NCBI GenBank assembly: GCA_049302575.1
Contig: JBAQMG010000075.1
Coordinates: forward strand, 1-33,956
Reading direction: 5' to 3'
Length of the DNA stretch: 33,956 nucleotides
Source of the DNA: JBAQMG01 sp049302575
GTDB lineage: Bacteria > Bacillota > Desulfitobacteriia > Desulfitobacteriales > Desulfitobacteriaceae
The translations under genes and the position numbers were made by a program. The notes under the pieces are model-generated. The model had not been told where the DNA came from. It saw only the letters and a list, made by a program, of their open reading frames with translations, and searched no databases. This document shows, piece after piece, positions 22,771 through 30,674 of the stretch; position 1 is the first letter of the stretch; each line of letters begins with the position of its first letter.

Positions 22771-24654
22771 TTACTTACCTCCGTCCTTACATTGATTATC
22801 TTTAAAAGGTTCGCTTGATTTCACGGGTGCAAATTGTAATTCATAAAGCTTCTTGTACAAAGTACAAGTATCAAGTAGTGTCTTATGGTTACCCGTCGCA
22901 ACCACTTGTCCGTTTTCCAGCACAACGATTAGATCAGCCTTTAAGATGGTAGATAATCGGTGCGCGATAACAATTGAAGTACGATCCTTTAACAAAATTT
23001 CCAGTGCTTGCTGAATTTGCCGTTCGACCAAAGAATCCAAGGCACTAGTAGCTTCGTCTAAGAGAACTATGCTTGGCGACCTAAGCAAAACTCGGGCAAT
23101 TGCCAAACGCTGACGTTCTCCGCCTGATAAGCGATAACCACGCTCACCAACCAACGTTTGATAGCCTTCTGGCAAGCCCTGAATCAAATCGTGAATTTGC
23201 GCAGCTTGGCAAGCACCTTCCAGCTCACGCATTGTCGCCTCAGGATTAGCAAAAATCAGATTATTGTAAATAGTATCGTGAAAAAAGAAAGGATCCTGAG
23301 GAACAATTCCCAATTGCGCTCTTAACGAAGAAAGTGTCAAATTTCTAATATCCTGGTCATCCAACAATACCCGTCCGGCGGTCGGATCAGCGAAGCGAGG
23401 AATTAGATTTATCAGCGTGGTCTTGCCCGCACCACTCGGCCCAACCAGAGCAACCATCATATGCGGTTGCACTAATAAATCAATCTTCTTCAAAACTGGG
23501 ACTGTGTTATCCCCCTCAGAACTCAAGCAAGGGTAAGCGTACGATACACCTTCCAAGCTAATTTGCCCGCATACTCGATCAGTTGGGATAGCGACAGGGC
23601 CATCCTTGATCTCTGGTTCGGCATCTAACAGGGAAAAAATCCGTCGAAATAAGGCAATCGAGGAATACACATTAACATGCAATTGGGCGAGTTGGCTAAG
23701 TGGACCGTACAACTTTGCCAAAAGCGTCGTAAACGAGACAATGACACCGATTCCTATCTGATGGTGAATTACCAGCCAGCCTCCATATCCCCAAAGAAGG
23801 GCTGGTCCAAGCGCAGAAAACATATTCATTAACATAAAGAACCAACGACCAATCAGAGTTTGGCGAATTTGCAGATCACGTAGTTCTTCGCTCATTTCAG
23901 CAAATCTCTTGCTTTCCTCTGGCTCGCGATTGAAAATCCTGATCAATAGCGCACCGCTCACGCCAAAGTTCTCACTCAGTTGCACAGTCAGAACAGACAT
24001 CTTCTGTTGGATTTCGCTCTGGAGTTGCTGGCGAATACTGCCGACCCGCTGTGTTGGCAGTACAAAACCTGGAACTACAATCAACGCCAAAATCGTTAAT
24101 TGCCAATTCATACTAAACATCAACGATAGAGTGGCAATAATGAGCAGCAAATTGTTAACTACCCCGACAAGGGTCGAAGTCACCACAGTTTGAATTGCCG
24201 TGACATCGTTCATTACTCTGGACACGAGGTCTCCAGCCTGTTGCGTCGTGAAGAAGTTCATTGATTGACTCTGGATGTTGCGAAATAAGGCAAGGCGATA
24301 ATCGGACATCACATTCTGAGCAATCGAATTGCTCAGCCAATTTTGCCACACGCCCAAAAGACCAGTCAATACGGCAATTGCCAAAAGGAGTAAGGTTAAG
24401 TCAATCACCAAGCTGGCATTCTCCTTGAGGATCCCATTGTCGATGATACGCTGCGTTAACCAAGCGGGTATTACATTGCCCACGGAGATAATTAACAATA
24501 GTAGCGATAACAACGCAGCTTGGGGCCAATAAGGACGAAATGCCGTAATTACCCGCCTTACAATGTCTAGATCGAAATGTTCGTTCTTGGCCATTTCTAA
24601 CATTCGGTAACGATTTCGACCACCCGTTCCAAATCCATTGCTGTTCATACTCAT
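22771..24654 (-). CDS. ABC exporter, fused membrane and ATPase domains (MsbA/multidrug type)
   Basis: A half-transporter of 627 residues that works as a homo- or heterodimer. ATG 24652-24654 follows GAGGTG by 8 bases. Six membrane helices lie between about 40 and 320. The ATPase domain has GPSGAGKTT (Walker A), the Q-loop PQDPFFF, the signature RLSGGERQR, IVLLDEATSALD (Walker B) and IAHRLST (switch His). The substrate cannot be deduced. The stop TAA is directly followed by the xdhA ATG, so the ABC gene carries the xdhA ribosome site and both must share an mRNA. Confidence 0.92.
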   Translation of the reverse strand: MSMNSNGFGTGGRNRYRMLEMAKNEHFDLDIVRRVITAFRPYWPQAALLSLLLLIISVGNVIPAWLTQRIIDNGILKENASLVIDLTLLLLAIAVLTGLLGVWQNWLSNSIAQNVMSDYRLALFRNIQSQSMNFFTTQQAGDLVSRVMNDVTAIQTVVTSTLVGVVNNLLLIIATLSLMFSMNWQLTILALIVVPGFVLPTQRVGSIRQQLQSEIQQKMSVLTVQLSENFGVSGALLIRIFNREPEESKRFAEMSEELRDLQIRQTLIGRWFFMLMNMFSALGPALLWGYGGWLVIHHQIGIGVIVSFTTLLAKLYGPLSQLAQLHVNVYSSIALFRRIFSLLDAEPEIKDGPVAIPTDRVCGQISLEGVSYAYPCLSSEGDNTVPVLKKIDLLVQPHMMVALVGPSGAGKTTLINLIPRFADPTAGRVLLDDQDIRNLTLSSLRAQLGIVPQDPFFFHDTIYNNLIFANPEATMRELEGACQAAQIHDLIQGLPEGYQTLVGERGYRLSGGERQRLAIARVLLRSPSIVLLDEATSALDSLVERQIQQALEILLKDRTSIVIAHRLSTILKADLIVVLENGQVVATGNHKTLLDTCTLYKKLYELQFAPVKSSEPFKDNQCKDGGK

Positions 24655-24785
24655 AAACTATTCACCTCACGTTTAGCTAGCTTCATATTCAAAATTGTGC
24701 TTAACTAAATATCTTAATTCCCTTATCCTTAATACCCTTATCTTAGGGTAACAGCACAACAGTGGTTTCGCAAGGTGAAAAGTAA

Positions 24786-24828
24786 GGGCAGCCCGACCGG
24801 TAATTCCGATCCGACTGCCCACTTTTTT
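24786..24828 (-). terminator. Bidirectional terminator after serC
   Basis: GGGCAG (24786-24791) pairs with CTGCCC (24815-24820), with further CGACCGG/CCGATCCG pairing inside. The plus arm is followed by ACTTTTTT and the minus arm by TTACTTTT. It separates serC from the ABC-xdh operon, so the ABC gene needs its own promoter at 24660-24780. Confidence 0.65.
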
Positions 24829-24857
24829 GAAACCAAGAGGTTATTAAGTGCTATTGC

Positions 24858-25946
24858 TTAGCCGTTTTTGTTTTGAAAAGCTTTCATAAACTCGGCCAGA
24901 GCCAAACAGCCTTCGAGGCTCATAGCGTTATAGACTGAGGCTCGGAGTCCTCCCACTGAACGGTGACCTTTTAAGCCTAACATACCCTGCTTTGTGGCCT
25001 CAGCCGCAAAGTTTTTCTCTAACTCCTCGTTGGGTAGACGGAACGTGATATTCATCTGCGAACGGCTATCTTTGACAGCATGACCTTGATAATAACCGTC
25101 GCTGTTATCGATGGTATTGTAGATATGAGCGGCTTTTTCCACGTTGCGTTTTTCCATTGCCAGCAACCCACCGTTGTTTTTAATCCAGCGCAAGACCAGA
25201 TTCACCATGTAAACAGCAAAACTAGGTGGAGTGTTGTAGAGGGAGTCGTTTTTAGCGTGAATATCATAGCGCAGCATTGTTGGGATGTTGGACGGGATGT
25301 TATCCAATAAGTCTTTACGAATAATAACTATGGTTACCCCAGCAGGGCCAAGGTTCTTTTGCGCGCCGGCATAAATCAAGGAAAACTTGGAAACGTCAAA
25401 GCGGCGTGACAGGATATCACTGGACATGTCGCCAATCAGCGGAACATCGCCTAAGTTCGGAAAAGACTGCCATTGTGTACCATAGATTGTGTTATTGGAG
25501 CAGAGATGTACATAGGTGGGACTCTCACTCAGCTTGATTTCATCGGCTCGTGGGATCCGCTTGTAGTTTTCCGACTTAGTACTAGCTGCTACATTGGTTT
25601 TTATAAATTTTGAGGCTTCCTCATGAGCCTTTTCCGCCCAGACTCCGGTTAGGATATAATCAGCGTGACTGTCTGAGGAGACCAAATTCATGGGCACTGC
25701 AGCAAATTGGGTGCTTGCTCCGCCTTGAAGGAATAAAACCCGATAGTTTTCTGGTACGCCCAGTAATTCCTTGATTAAAGCTTCGGCCTCGGAATTGATG
25801 GCCTCGTATTCTTTGGTACGATGACTATTTTCCATCACGGACATGCCAGTACCTTTAAAATTAAGCAGTTCGCTCTGCGCTTCTTCTAAGACTACCAGCG
25901 GAAGTGTGGCTGGGCCAGCATTGAAGTTGAAGATTCGTTCCGTCAT
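24858..25946 (-). CDS. serC: Phosphoserine aminotransferase
   Basis: SerC converts 3-phosphohydroxypyruvate and glutamate to phosphoserine (serine synthesis) and also serves pyridoxal phosphate synthesis in some bacteria. The protein has 362 residues from ATG 25944-25946, with GGAGG about 8 bases upstream. FNFNAGPATLP, LFLQGGAST (phosphate binding), and IYAGAQKNLGPAG with the PLP lysine Lys197 are conserved, and SHRTKEYE near the N-terminus is typical. No serA lies nearby. It is a single gene between a strong promoter and a terminator. Confidence 0.96.
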   Translation of the reverse strand: MTERIFNFNAGPATLPLVVLEEAQSELLNFKGTGMSVMENSHRTKEYEAINSEAEALIKELLGVPENYRVLFLQGGASTQFAAVPMNLVSSDSHADYILTGVWAEKAHEEASKFIKTNVAASTKSENYKRIPRADEIKLSESPTYVHLCSNNTIYGTQWQSFPNLGDVPLIGDMSSDILSRRFDVSKFSLIYAGAQKNLGPAGVTIVIIRKDLLDNIPSNIPTMLRYDIHAKNDSLYNTPPSFAVYMVNLVLRWIKNNGGLLAMEKRNVEKAAHIYNTIDNSDGYYQGHAVKDSRSQMNITFRLPNEELEKNFAAEATKQGMLGLKGHRSVGGLRASVYNAMSLEGCLALAEFMKAFQNKNG

Positions 25947-25991
25947 CAGTTAATCCTCCAATTTGTATTTTATTTAACAATCTCATAAGAT

Positions 25992-26020
25992 ATTATACCC
26001 TCTAGACGTTGTTGTATCAA
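25992..26020 (-). promoter_or_regulatory. serC promoter
   Basis: On the minus strand TTGATA (26015-26020) and TATAAT (25992-25997) are spaced by exactly 17 bases, 46 bases before the serC start: a near-consensus sigma-A promoter. Confidence 0.85.
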
Positions 26021-26154
26021 TATTAAATAATTTTTGTAACTTGCCTGGTCGTTTAGACGACTTGGAACCTGTTAAATTTAACCTTACATTTTGATAATCC
26101 ACCGTATATTTTACTCAATTTAATTCTATCTTTCATTGCTGCTTTTCAGGCCTC

Positions 26155-26277
26155 AATTATTATGACATTGATTTCTCCATCAATTATAAGGCTGAACTGG
26201 AGATTGTTGATCTGCAAAGCCACTTACACCGTATTGAACAACAAGTTTCAGAAATTCGCAAAATGCTTCCGTCCTAG
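26155..26277 (+). pseudogene. C-terminal remnant of a DUF1003 membrane protein
   Basis: In the plus-strand frame ending at TAG 26275-26277, 40 codons read NYYDIDFSINYKAELEIVDL then QSHLHRIEQQVSEIRKML. The segment '(D/N)Y.(V/I)N.KAE.EI..L...L..' is the tail of DUF1003 proteins. The membrane part is missing and no start codon with a ribosome site exists, so only a relic of roughly a quarter of the gene is left. Confidence 0.55.
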
Positions 26278-26297
26278 TATTATTACGAATAGAAGTT

Positions 26298-26326
26298 GAA
26301 ACGGGTAGGAGCTTTCTCCAACCCGT
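26298..26326 (-). terminator. Hairpin ending the 83-residue gene
   Basis: ACGGGTaGGAG and CTCCaACCCGT form a stem around CTTT, 9 bases beyond the stop of the minus-strand gene at 26335, with TTTCAACTT following on that strand. Confidence 0.6.
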
Positions 26327-26334
26327 CCTAGAAA

Positions 26335-26586
26335 TTATAAACTAACAAACGTGATTTGTCTGATGGGAATTCGAATTGTCGGGATCGAACCGCCGATGAC
26401 GATGACCCCATTGTTGTTATGAAAGTGGGCGGCAGTTAATAATGCAACACCATTTTGAATACCACCAAATGCTCCGTGCCACCAACCACCATCTTCAATT
26501 CCAATCCGCAGTCTTGTTCCAATAGGATACGTGTCAAATAGTCCTACAAGTGCGGGAACCGCCGAAAACGGAACTCCAAAACCCAT
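26335..26586 (-). CDS. Small Gly-rich beta-strand protein of unknown function (83 aa)
   Basis: ATG 26584-26586 has AAGGGGAT about 9 bases upstream, and a terminator follows the stop, so the gene is probably real. After a hydrophobic first 20 residues (GVPFSAVPALVGLF) the sequence alternates short strands with glycine turns: GTRLRIGIEDGGWWHGAFGG, then IQNGVALLTAA, and IRIPIRQITFVSL at the end. This pattern suggests one small SH3- or Sm-like barrel, as in several spore-associated or surface proteins of Firmicutes. That is only a fold-level guess. There are no Cys and no signal peptide cleavage site. Confidence 0.6.
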   Translation of the reverse strand: MGFGVPFSAVPALVGLFDTYPIGTRLRIGIEDGGWWHGAFGGIQNGVALLTAAHFHNNNGVIVIGGSIPTIRIPIRQITFVSL

Positions 26587-26874
26587 ATGCTTGATCCCCT
26601 TTTAATATTATTTTGGCCTCCGTAGTTGGCCAGCATAAGAATTGGAACTGTGGATTCACTTGTAGAAGTTGACTGCTTTTCGTTTGTTTGTTAGTCTAGC
26701 TAATTTAGTATATAAAACTTGTCTCTGAAACGTTACTCGATTTTAACAAGGCTCTTTTCTTCTATTTTTGGCTACTTTTGCAACCCATAAGATTGAAGTT
26801 GAGAGGGGCAAACTGCCTTAGCTACACCATACCTAGCTTGACTTCTTTCCAATCTCATTATATGAAATTTGTCC
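26587..26874. other. Intergenic DNA between two minus-strand genes
   Basis: An AT-rich stretch. It contains TGGCC/GGCCA as a weak 5-bp stem near 26613-26631, and presumably the promoter of the 83-residue gene. I see no gene or RNA family. Confidence 0.35.
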
Positions 26875-27417
26875 CTAATGGTTCTTAAATTTAATAGCAG
26901 ACCCATACTTATTCAGGTGAAGCTTATCAACCCTCAAATTACTATCTGGATAGGGCGACTTACACTCATCCGGATATCCTACGGAAATAATTACTACTAC
27001 CTTCAAAGGGTCAGGAATCTCCAAAATCCTTTGCACGTAGTGCTCAGCAGTTTCAGTTTCTGTAAACTGACGTTCCCTGATTTGTATCCAACAAGACCCC
27101 AAGCCCAAAGCTTCTGCAGTAAGGTGGAGAATAGTTGCCGCTACCGCAGCATCCTCCACCCAGACATCACTTGTTACAGGATCAGCTAAGACTACAATGG
27201 CTAAGGCCGCGCCCTTTAAAAGGCCAGCTCCTTTTTTAGCTAGAGATAACTGCCTTAAAATCTCAGGTTCGTCCACAACGATAAATTCCCAGGGATGTGA
27301 CCCTTTGGAAGATGGACTTAACAACGCAGCTTTTAGAAGTAATTGTACGATGTCAGGCTCTAACCTCGTAGGTTTATACCTTCGTATGCTCCGGCGTCTA
27401 GCAAGAATATCCAACAT
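26875..27417 (-). CDS. Nitroreductase family flavoprotein
   Basis: FMN-dependent NAD(P)H oxidoreductase of 180 residues. ATG 27415-27417 has GGAGGT 7 bases upstream. The FMN-phosphate motif RRRSIRRYKP (about 7-16) opens the protein, followed by LLKAALLSPSSKGSHPWEFI, AAVAATILHLTAEALGLGSC (dimer helix) and IISVGYPDE, all standard for the family. It is cytosolic and dimeric. The substrate is open; members reduce nitroaromatics, quinones or flavins. It is transcribed alone, divergent from the thiamine operon. Confidence 0.92.
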   Translation of the reverse strand: MLDILARRRSIRRYKPTRLEPDIVQLLLKAALLSPSSKGSHPWEFIVVDEPEILRQLSLAKKGAGLLKGAALAIVVLADPVTSDVWVEDAAVAATILHLTAEALGLGSCWIQIRERQFTETETAEHYVQRILEIPDPLKVVVIISVGYPDECKSPYPDSNLRVDKLHLNKYGSAIKFKNH

Positions 27418-27450
27418 AATTCATACCTCCAATATAACTGATTCTACTTT

Positions 27451-27479
27451 ATAATATAATTCAAGCTACATACTTACAA
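27451..27479 (-). promoter_or_regulatory. Nitroreductase promoter
   Basis: On the minus strand TTGTAA (27474-27479) and TATTAT (27451-27456) are 17 bases apart, 34 bases before the nitroreductase start. Confidence 0.6.
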
Positions 27480-27517
27480 GCAAAAGAACTGGAGATCCAC
27501 ACTTATTTAAGATTTTC

Positions 27518-27547
27518 TTTACACATACTCACCCAATATGTTAGGAT
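27518..27547 (+). promoter_or_regulatory. Likely promoter of the thiamine operon
   Basis: TTTACA (27518-27523) and TAGGAT (27542-27547) are 18 bases apart and about 25 bases before the riboswitch. Confidence 0.45.
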
Positions 27548-27568
27548 TAAATAAGAGAATAATGGTTT

Positions 27569-27650
27569 ACAGGGGAGCTGGCGTTGCTGGCTGAGAGGGA
27601 CAATTTGTCCGACCCTTAACCTGACCTGGGTAATGCCAGCGTAGGGAGGA
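27569..27650 (+). promoter_or_regulatory. TPP riboswitch (THI element)
   Basis: The conserved THI-box order is present: AGGGGAGCTGGCG, CTGGCTGAGAGG, GACCCTTAACCTGACCTGGG and TAATGCCAGCGTAGGGA. It binds thiamine pyrophosphate in the nascent mRNA. The flanking helix and both sensor arms are intact. It sits before a thiamine-precursor transport operon, so high TPP should shut that operon off through the terminator that follows. Confidence 0.97.
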
Positions 27651-27668
27651 GATATAGAACAGGACACG

Positions 27669-27691
27669 CCGCATTACCTGCGGTATTTTTT
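27669..27691 (+). terminator. Riboswitch expression platform: terminator with matching antiterminator
   Basis: CCGCA (27669-27673) and TGCGG (27679-27683) form a hairpin followed by TATTTTTT. GCATTACC (27671-27678), spanning its left arm and loop, is an exact 8-base complement of GGTAATGC (27629-27636) inside the TPP sensor. Without TPP that pairing would break the terminator. Confidence 0.85.
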
Positions 27692-27722
27692 ATGCCAAAA
27701 AACTATGTTGGGAGAAACTATC

Positions 27723-28016
27723 ATGACTAAAATCATTATGGCACTCCAGGTAATCCCCAAAGTTGAAGAATCTCGTATTTATGAAGTGGTAGACGAAGCC
27801 ATCAAAGTCATTGCTGCAAGTGGGGTTCCCTATGATGTCGGACCCTTGGAAACGACAATGGAAGGGGAACCAGATCAACTTTGGGCGATTATCAAGGAAG
27901 CACAAGAGGCTTGCATCCGTGCTGGTGCCTCAAGAGTGATGTCTTACATCAAAATAGATTATGTTCCGAAGGGCTCTTCCATCGCTGAAAAAATCACTAA
28001 GTATCGTCTTAAATAA
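27723..28016 (+). CDS. Thiamine-binding (MTH1187/YkoF-like) protein
   Basis: The protein has 97 residues from ATG 27723, which has GGGAGA about 8 bases upstream; an in-frame ATG at 27705 lacks a site. IMALQVIPKVEESRIYEVVD followed by GVPYDVGPLETTMEGEPDQL is the MTH1187/YkoF family, a small ferredoxin-like domain that binds thiamine or hydroxymethylpyrimidine (HMP). It is the first gene behind the TPP riboswitch and should supply or sense the ligand for the transporter encoded after it. It is cytosolic, with no signal peptide. Confidence 0.9.
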   Translation: MTKIIMALQVIPKVEESRIYEVVDEAIKVIAASGVPYDVGPLETTMEGEPDQLWAIIKEAQEACIRAGASRVMSYIKIDYVPKGSSIAEKITKYRLK

Positions 28017-28018
28017 TA

Positions 28019-28789
28019 ATGGGTCGTAAATGGAAAGAAAAAATCCCTCCACTACTTTTTCTGCTCTTTGTCCTTGGAGGCTGGCAAATTGTGACGATAG
28101 CCGCTCATCTACCCCTCTGGCTTTTCCCTACACCAACTCAGATAGGGAAAGCTTTATGGGAGACTCGCCAACTTATCTGGCTGCATACCCTAACAACCCT
28201 AGTAGAAACGACGACTGGTTTCTTACTCGCCGTCTTACTCAGTCTGATCACTGCTGGGATCATGGTTCTTTCACCTTGGATAAAACGCCTGCTTTATCCC
28301 TACTTAATAATCTCTCAGACCGTTCCACTGATAGCCATTGCCCCACTTCTGATCCTTTGGCTGGGCTATGGACTATTGCCTAAAATCATGATTGTCGTTC
28401 TGATTTGTTTTTTTCCGATTACCATTAGTTTAATTGAAGGGCTTGAATTAACAGACACAGACCTGCTTAATTTATTGAAAAGTATGGGAGCAACCCGCTG
28501 GCAGATGTTCTACATCGTTCGCTGGCCACATGCTCTGCCCTCACTTTTTGCCGGATTGAAAATTGCCGCAACTTACAGTGTGATGGGAGCGGTGATCGGC
28601 GAATGGTTGGGTGCCAGCTCCGGGCTAGGCGTTTATCTAACACGTTCGTCTCATTCCTTTTTAACTGATCGTGTTTTCGCAGCTATTTTTGCGATCACCG
28701 TCTTAAGTCTTCTTTACTTCGCCCTTATTTCTGGCCTCGCCCGAATTGCCTTACCCTGGACACATACTCATAACCAAGATGATAATTAA
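28019..28789 (+). CDS. thiX: ABC permease for a thiamine precursor
   Basis: The protein has 256 residues and six membrane helices; SMGATRWQMFYIVRWPHALP is the EAA loop that docks the ATPase. The family is the nitrate/taurine/HMP-type single-domain permease. ATG 28019 lies 2 bases after the previous stop and has no Shine-Dalgarno sequence, so translation must depend on coupling to the upstream gene. The riboswitch and the NMT1-like binding protein point to HMP or a related pyrimidine as the substrate. Confidence 0.88.
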   Translation: MGRKWKEKIPPLLFLLFVLGGWQIVTIAAHLPLWLFPTPTQIGKALWETRQLIWLHTLTTLVETTTGFLLAVLLSLITAGIMVLSPWIKRLLYPYLIISQTVPLIAIAPLLILWLGYGLLPKIMIVVLICFFPITISLIEGLELTDTDLLNLLKSMGATRWQMFYIVRWPHALPSLFAGLKIAATYSVMGAVIGEWLGASSGLGVYLTRSSHSFLTDRVFAAIFAITVLSLLYFALISGLARIALPWTHTHNQDDN

Positions 28790-28819
28790 ATTAAATTAAT
28801 CATAAAGGAGCTATAAAGC

Positions 28820-29827
28820 ATGAAAAAATTACTTACTCTACTTATTATTCCAATTCTTCTCTTATCAGGGTGTGGAACAGGGCTTTCAGGATCTTCGGTA
28901 CCTTCTGATACAACGACAAAACCGCTGACACCCGTCACCTTAATGCTGGATTGGACCCCTAATACGAATCATACAGGTATCTTTGTTGCTCAAGACAAAG
29001 GCTATTTCGCTAAAGAAGGTTTGGAGGTTAAGATCATTCAACCCTCTAGTGACGGAAATGTCGAGCAATTAGTAGCCACAGGTAAGTCCGATTTTGGGGT
29101 CAGTCAGCAAGAAAACGTCACTACGGCACGAGCCAACAATCTCCCGATTATCTCCTTAGCCGCCATTCTCCAACACAACACCTCCGGCTTTGCTTCACCC
29201 ACTACCAAAAATATTCTTAACGTTAAAAACTTCGAGGGCAAGACTTACGGTGGCTGGGGCCTGCCCTCAGAAGATGCGATTCTCACAGCACTAATGCAAA
29301 AGGGAAAAGCTGATTTTTCCAAGATTAAAATGGTTAACATTGGAGAAGTGGATCAGCTTACTTCTTTAACAAAAGATATCGACCTGACCTGGATTTTCTA
29401 CGGTTGGACGGGCATAGAGGCTGAATTACGTCATCAAGCCTTAAACATGATTTGGCTGAAAGACGTTGACCCAGCGCTAGACTTTTATACTCCCGTCATG
29501 ATTACCAACGAGAAAATGACCCAATCCAAGCCTGAGCTTGTTCGACATTTTATGAAAGCTGTCAGTGACGGTTATCAATATGCGATTAGCAATCCCCAGA
29601 AATCCGCAGAAATCCTGATCAAGAATGCTCCCGAAGCCAACCCTGAACTGATCCGCAGCAGTCAAACCTGGCTCAGCCCTAAATATCAAGCAGAGGCACC
29701 ACGCTGGGGCGAACAGAAGTCCGCGGTCTGGCAAGGTTATGCTCAGTGGCTTGTTGATCGTAAACTCTTACCTAAGATGATTGACCCCGCCAAGGCCTTT
29801 ACCAACGATTTCTTACCCAAACCTTAA
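28820..29827 (+). CDS. thiY: NMT1/THI5-like substrate-binding lipoprotein
   Basis: Extracytoplasmic receptor for a thiamine precursor. The protein has 335 residues from ATG 28820, with AAAGGAG about 9 bases upstream. The N-terminus is a lipoprotein signal with LLSGC, so Cys18 is lipidated. The mature start VTLMLDWTPNTNHTGIFVAQ followed by DKGYFAKEGLEV is the NMT1/THI5 fold signature, as in HMP-binding ThiY. GVSQQENVTTARA and YGGWG also match this family. It follows the permease by 30 bases. Confidence 0.93.
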   Translation: MKKLLTLLIIPILLLSGCGTGLSGSSVPSDTTTKPLTPVTLMLDWTPNTNHTGIFVAQDKGYFAKEGLEVKIIQPSSDGNVEQLVATGKSDFGVSQQENVTTARANNLPIISLAAILQHNTSGFASPTTKNILNVKNFEGKTYGGWGLPSEDAILTALMQKGKADFSKIKMVNIGEVDQLTSLTKDIDLTWIFYGWTGIEAELRHQALNMIWLKDVDPALDFYTPVMITNEKMTQSKPELVRHFMKAVSDGYQYAISNPQKSAEILIKNAPEANPELIRSSQTWLSPKYQAEAPRWGEQKSAVWQGYAQWLVDRKLLPKMIDPAKAFTNDFLPKP

Positions 29828-29837
29828 AGGAGTAAAT

Positions 29838-30593
29838 ATGGGATTAGCACTTGAGGGTATTTCCAAAGCTTACTCTAGCCCACAACTCTCCCAACCCATG
29901 GGTATTTTGAATTCGCTGGATTTAGACGTTGAAACGGGAAACTTTGTCTCCTTAATTGGTCCTTCAGGGTGCGGTAAAAGTACGATTTGCAACCTAGTGG
30001 CAGGTATAGAGCTTCCAGATACAGGCCAAATCCTACTTGATGGCGAAGCAATTCAGGGCTCACCCGGACACGTCGGTTATATGCCCCAAAAGGATTTACT
30101 TCTACCCTGGCGTACCCTGTTGGACAATGTGCTCCTCGGGTGCGATATTTTGCATAAAGACAAACGCCAAGCACGGGAGGAAGCCCAAGAATGGTTGAGC
30201 CAGTTCGGACTTGCACCTTTCTCTGCACATTATCCTCACCAGTTATCCGGGGGCATGCGCCAACGTGGAGCACTACTTCGTACCATCCTTTTCGGCCAAA
30301 AAACCTTACTGTTAGATGAACCCTTTGGCGCCCTAGACGCTTTAACCCGCCAAGAAATGCAACGCTGGCTTTTAAATATTTGGGATCAGACACGACATAC
30401 GGTGTTATTTATTACTCATGATATCGATGAAGCGCTTCTTCTCTCCGATAAAGTCGTCGTCTTAAGTCAGCGACCAGCCCAAATTCTCCAAGAGTTCACA
30501 GTCCCCTTTCCCCACCCACGGGATCCCAATCTGTTGCTTTCCAGTGACACTTTGCACCTAAAAAAACAACTCTTGCAACTTCTTTTACATTAG
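29838..30593 (+). CDS. thiZ: ABC ATPase for a thiamine precursor
   Basis: The protein has 251 residues from ATG 29838, with AAAGGAGT about 4 bases upstream; upstream in-frame starts lie inside thiY. GPSGCGKST (41-49, Walker A), MPQKDLLLPWRT (Q-loop), LSGGMRQRGALLR (signature), LLLDEPFGALDALT (Walker B) and FITHDIDEALLLSD (switch His) are complete. It energises uptake with the thiX and thiY products. It is the last gene of the riboswitch operon unless the MFS gene 81 bases later is included. Confidence 0.93.
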   Translation: MGLALEGISKAYSSPQLSQPMGILNSLDLDVETGNFVSLIGPSGCGKSTICNLVAGIELPDTGQILLDGEAIQGSPGHVGYMPQKDLLLPWRTLLDNVLLGCDILHKDKRQAREEAQEWLSQFGLAPFSAHYPHQLSGGMRQRGALLRTILFGQKTLLLDEPFGALDALTRQEMQRWLLNIWDQTRHTVLFITHDIDEALLLSDKVVVLSQRPAQILQEFTVPFPHPRDPNLLLSSDTLHLKKQLLQLLLH

Positions 30594-30674
30594 GCATCTA
30601 AATGAATTGCAGGATTATTCGCCACTCAAGCCGAAATATTAGATAACAGATTTGGAAGATAAGAGGATATTTCT

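Noticed and set aside
29875..30393. 172-codon minus-strand frame
   Set aside because: It is a shadow of the thiamine ABC ATPase with no domain or ribosome site.
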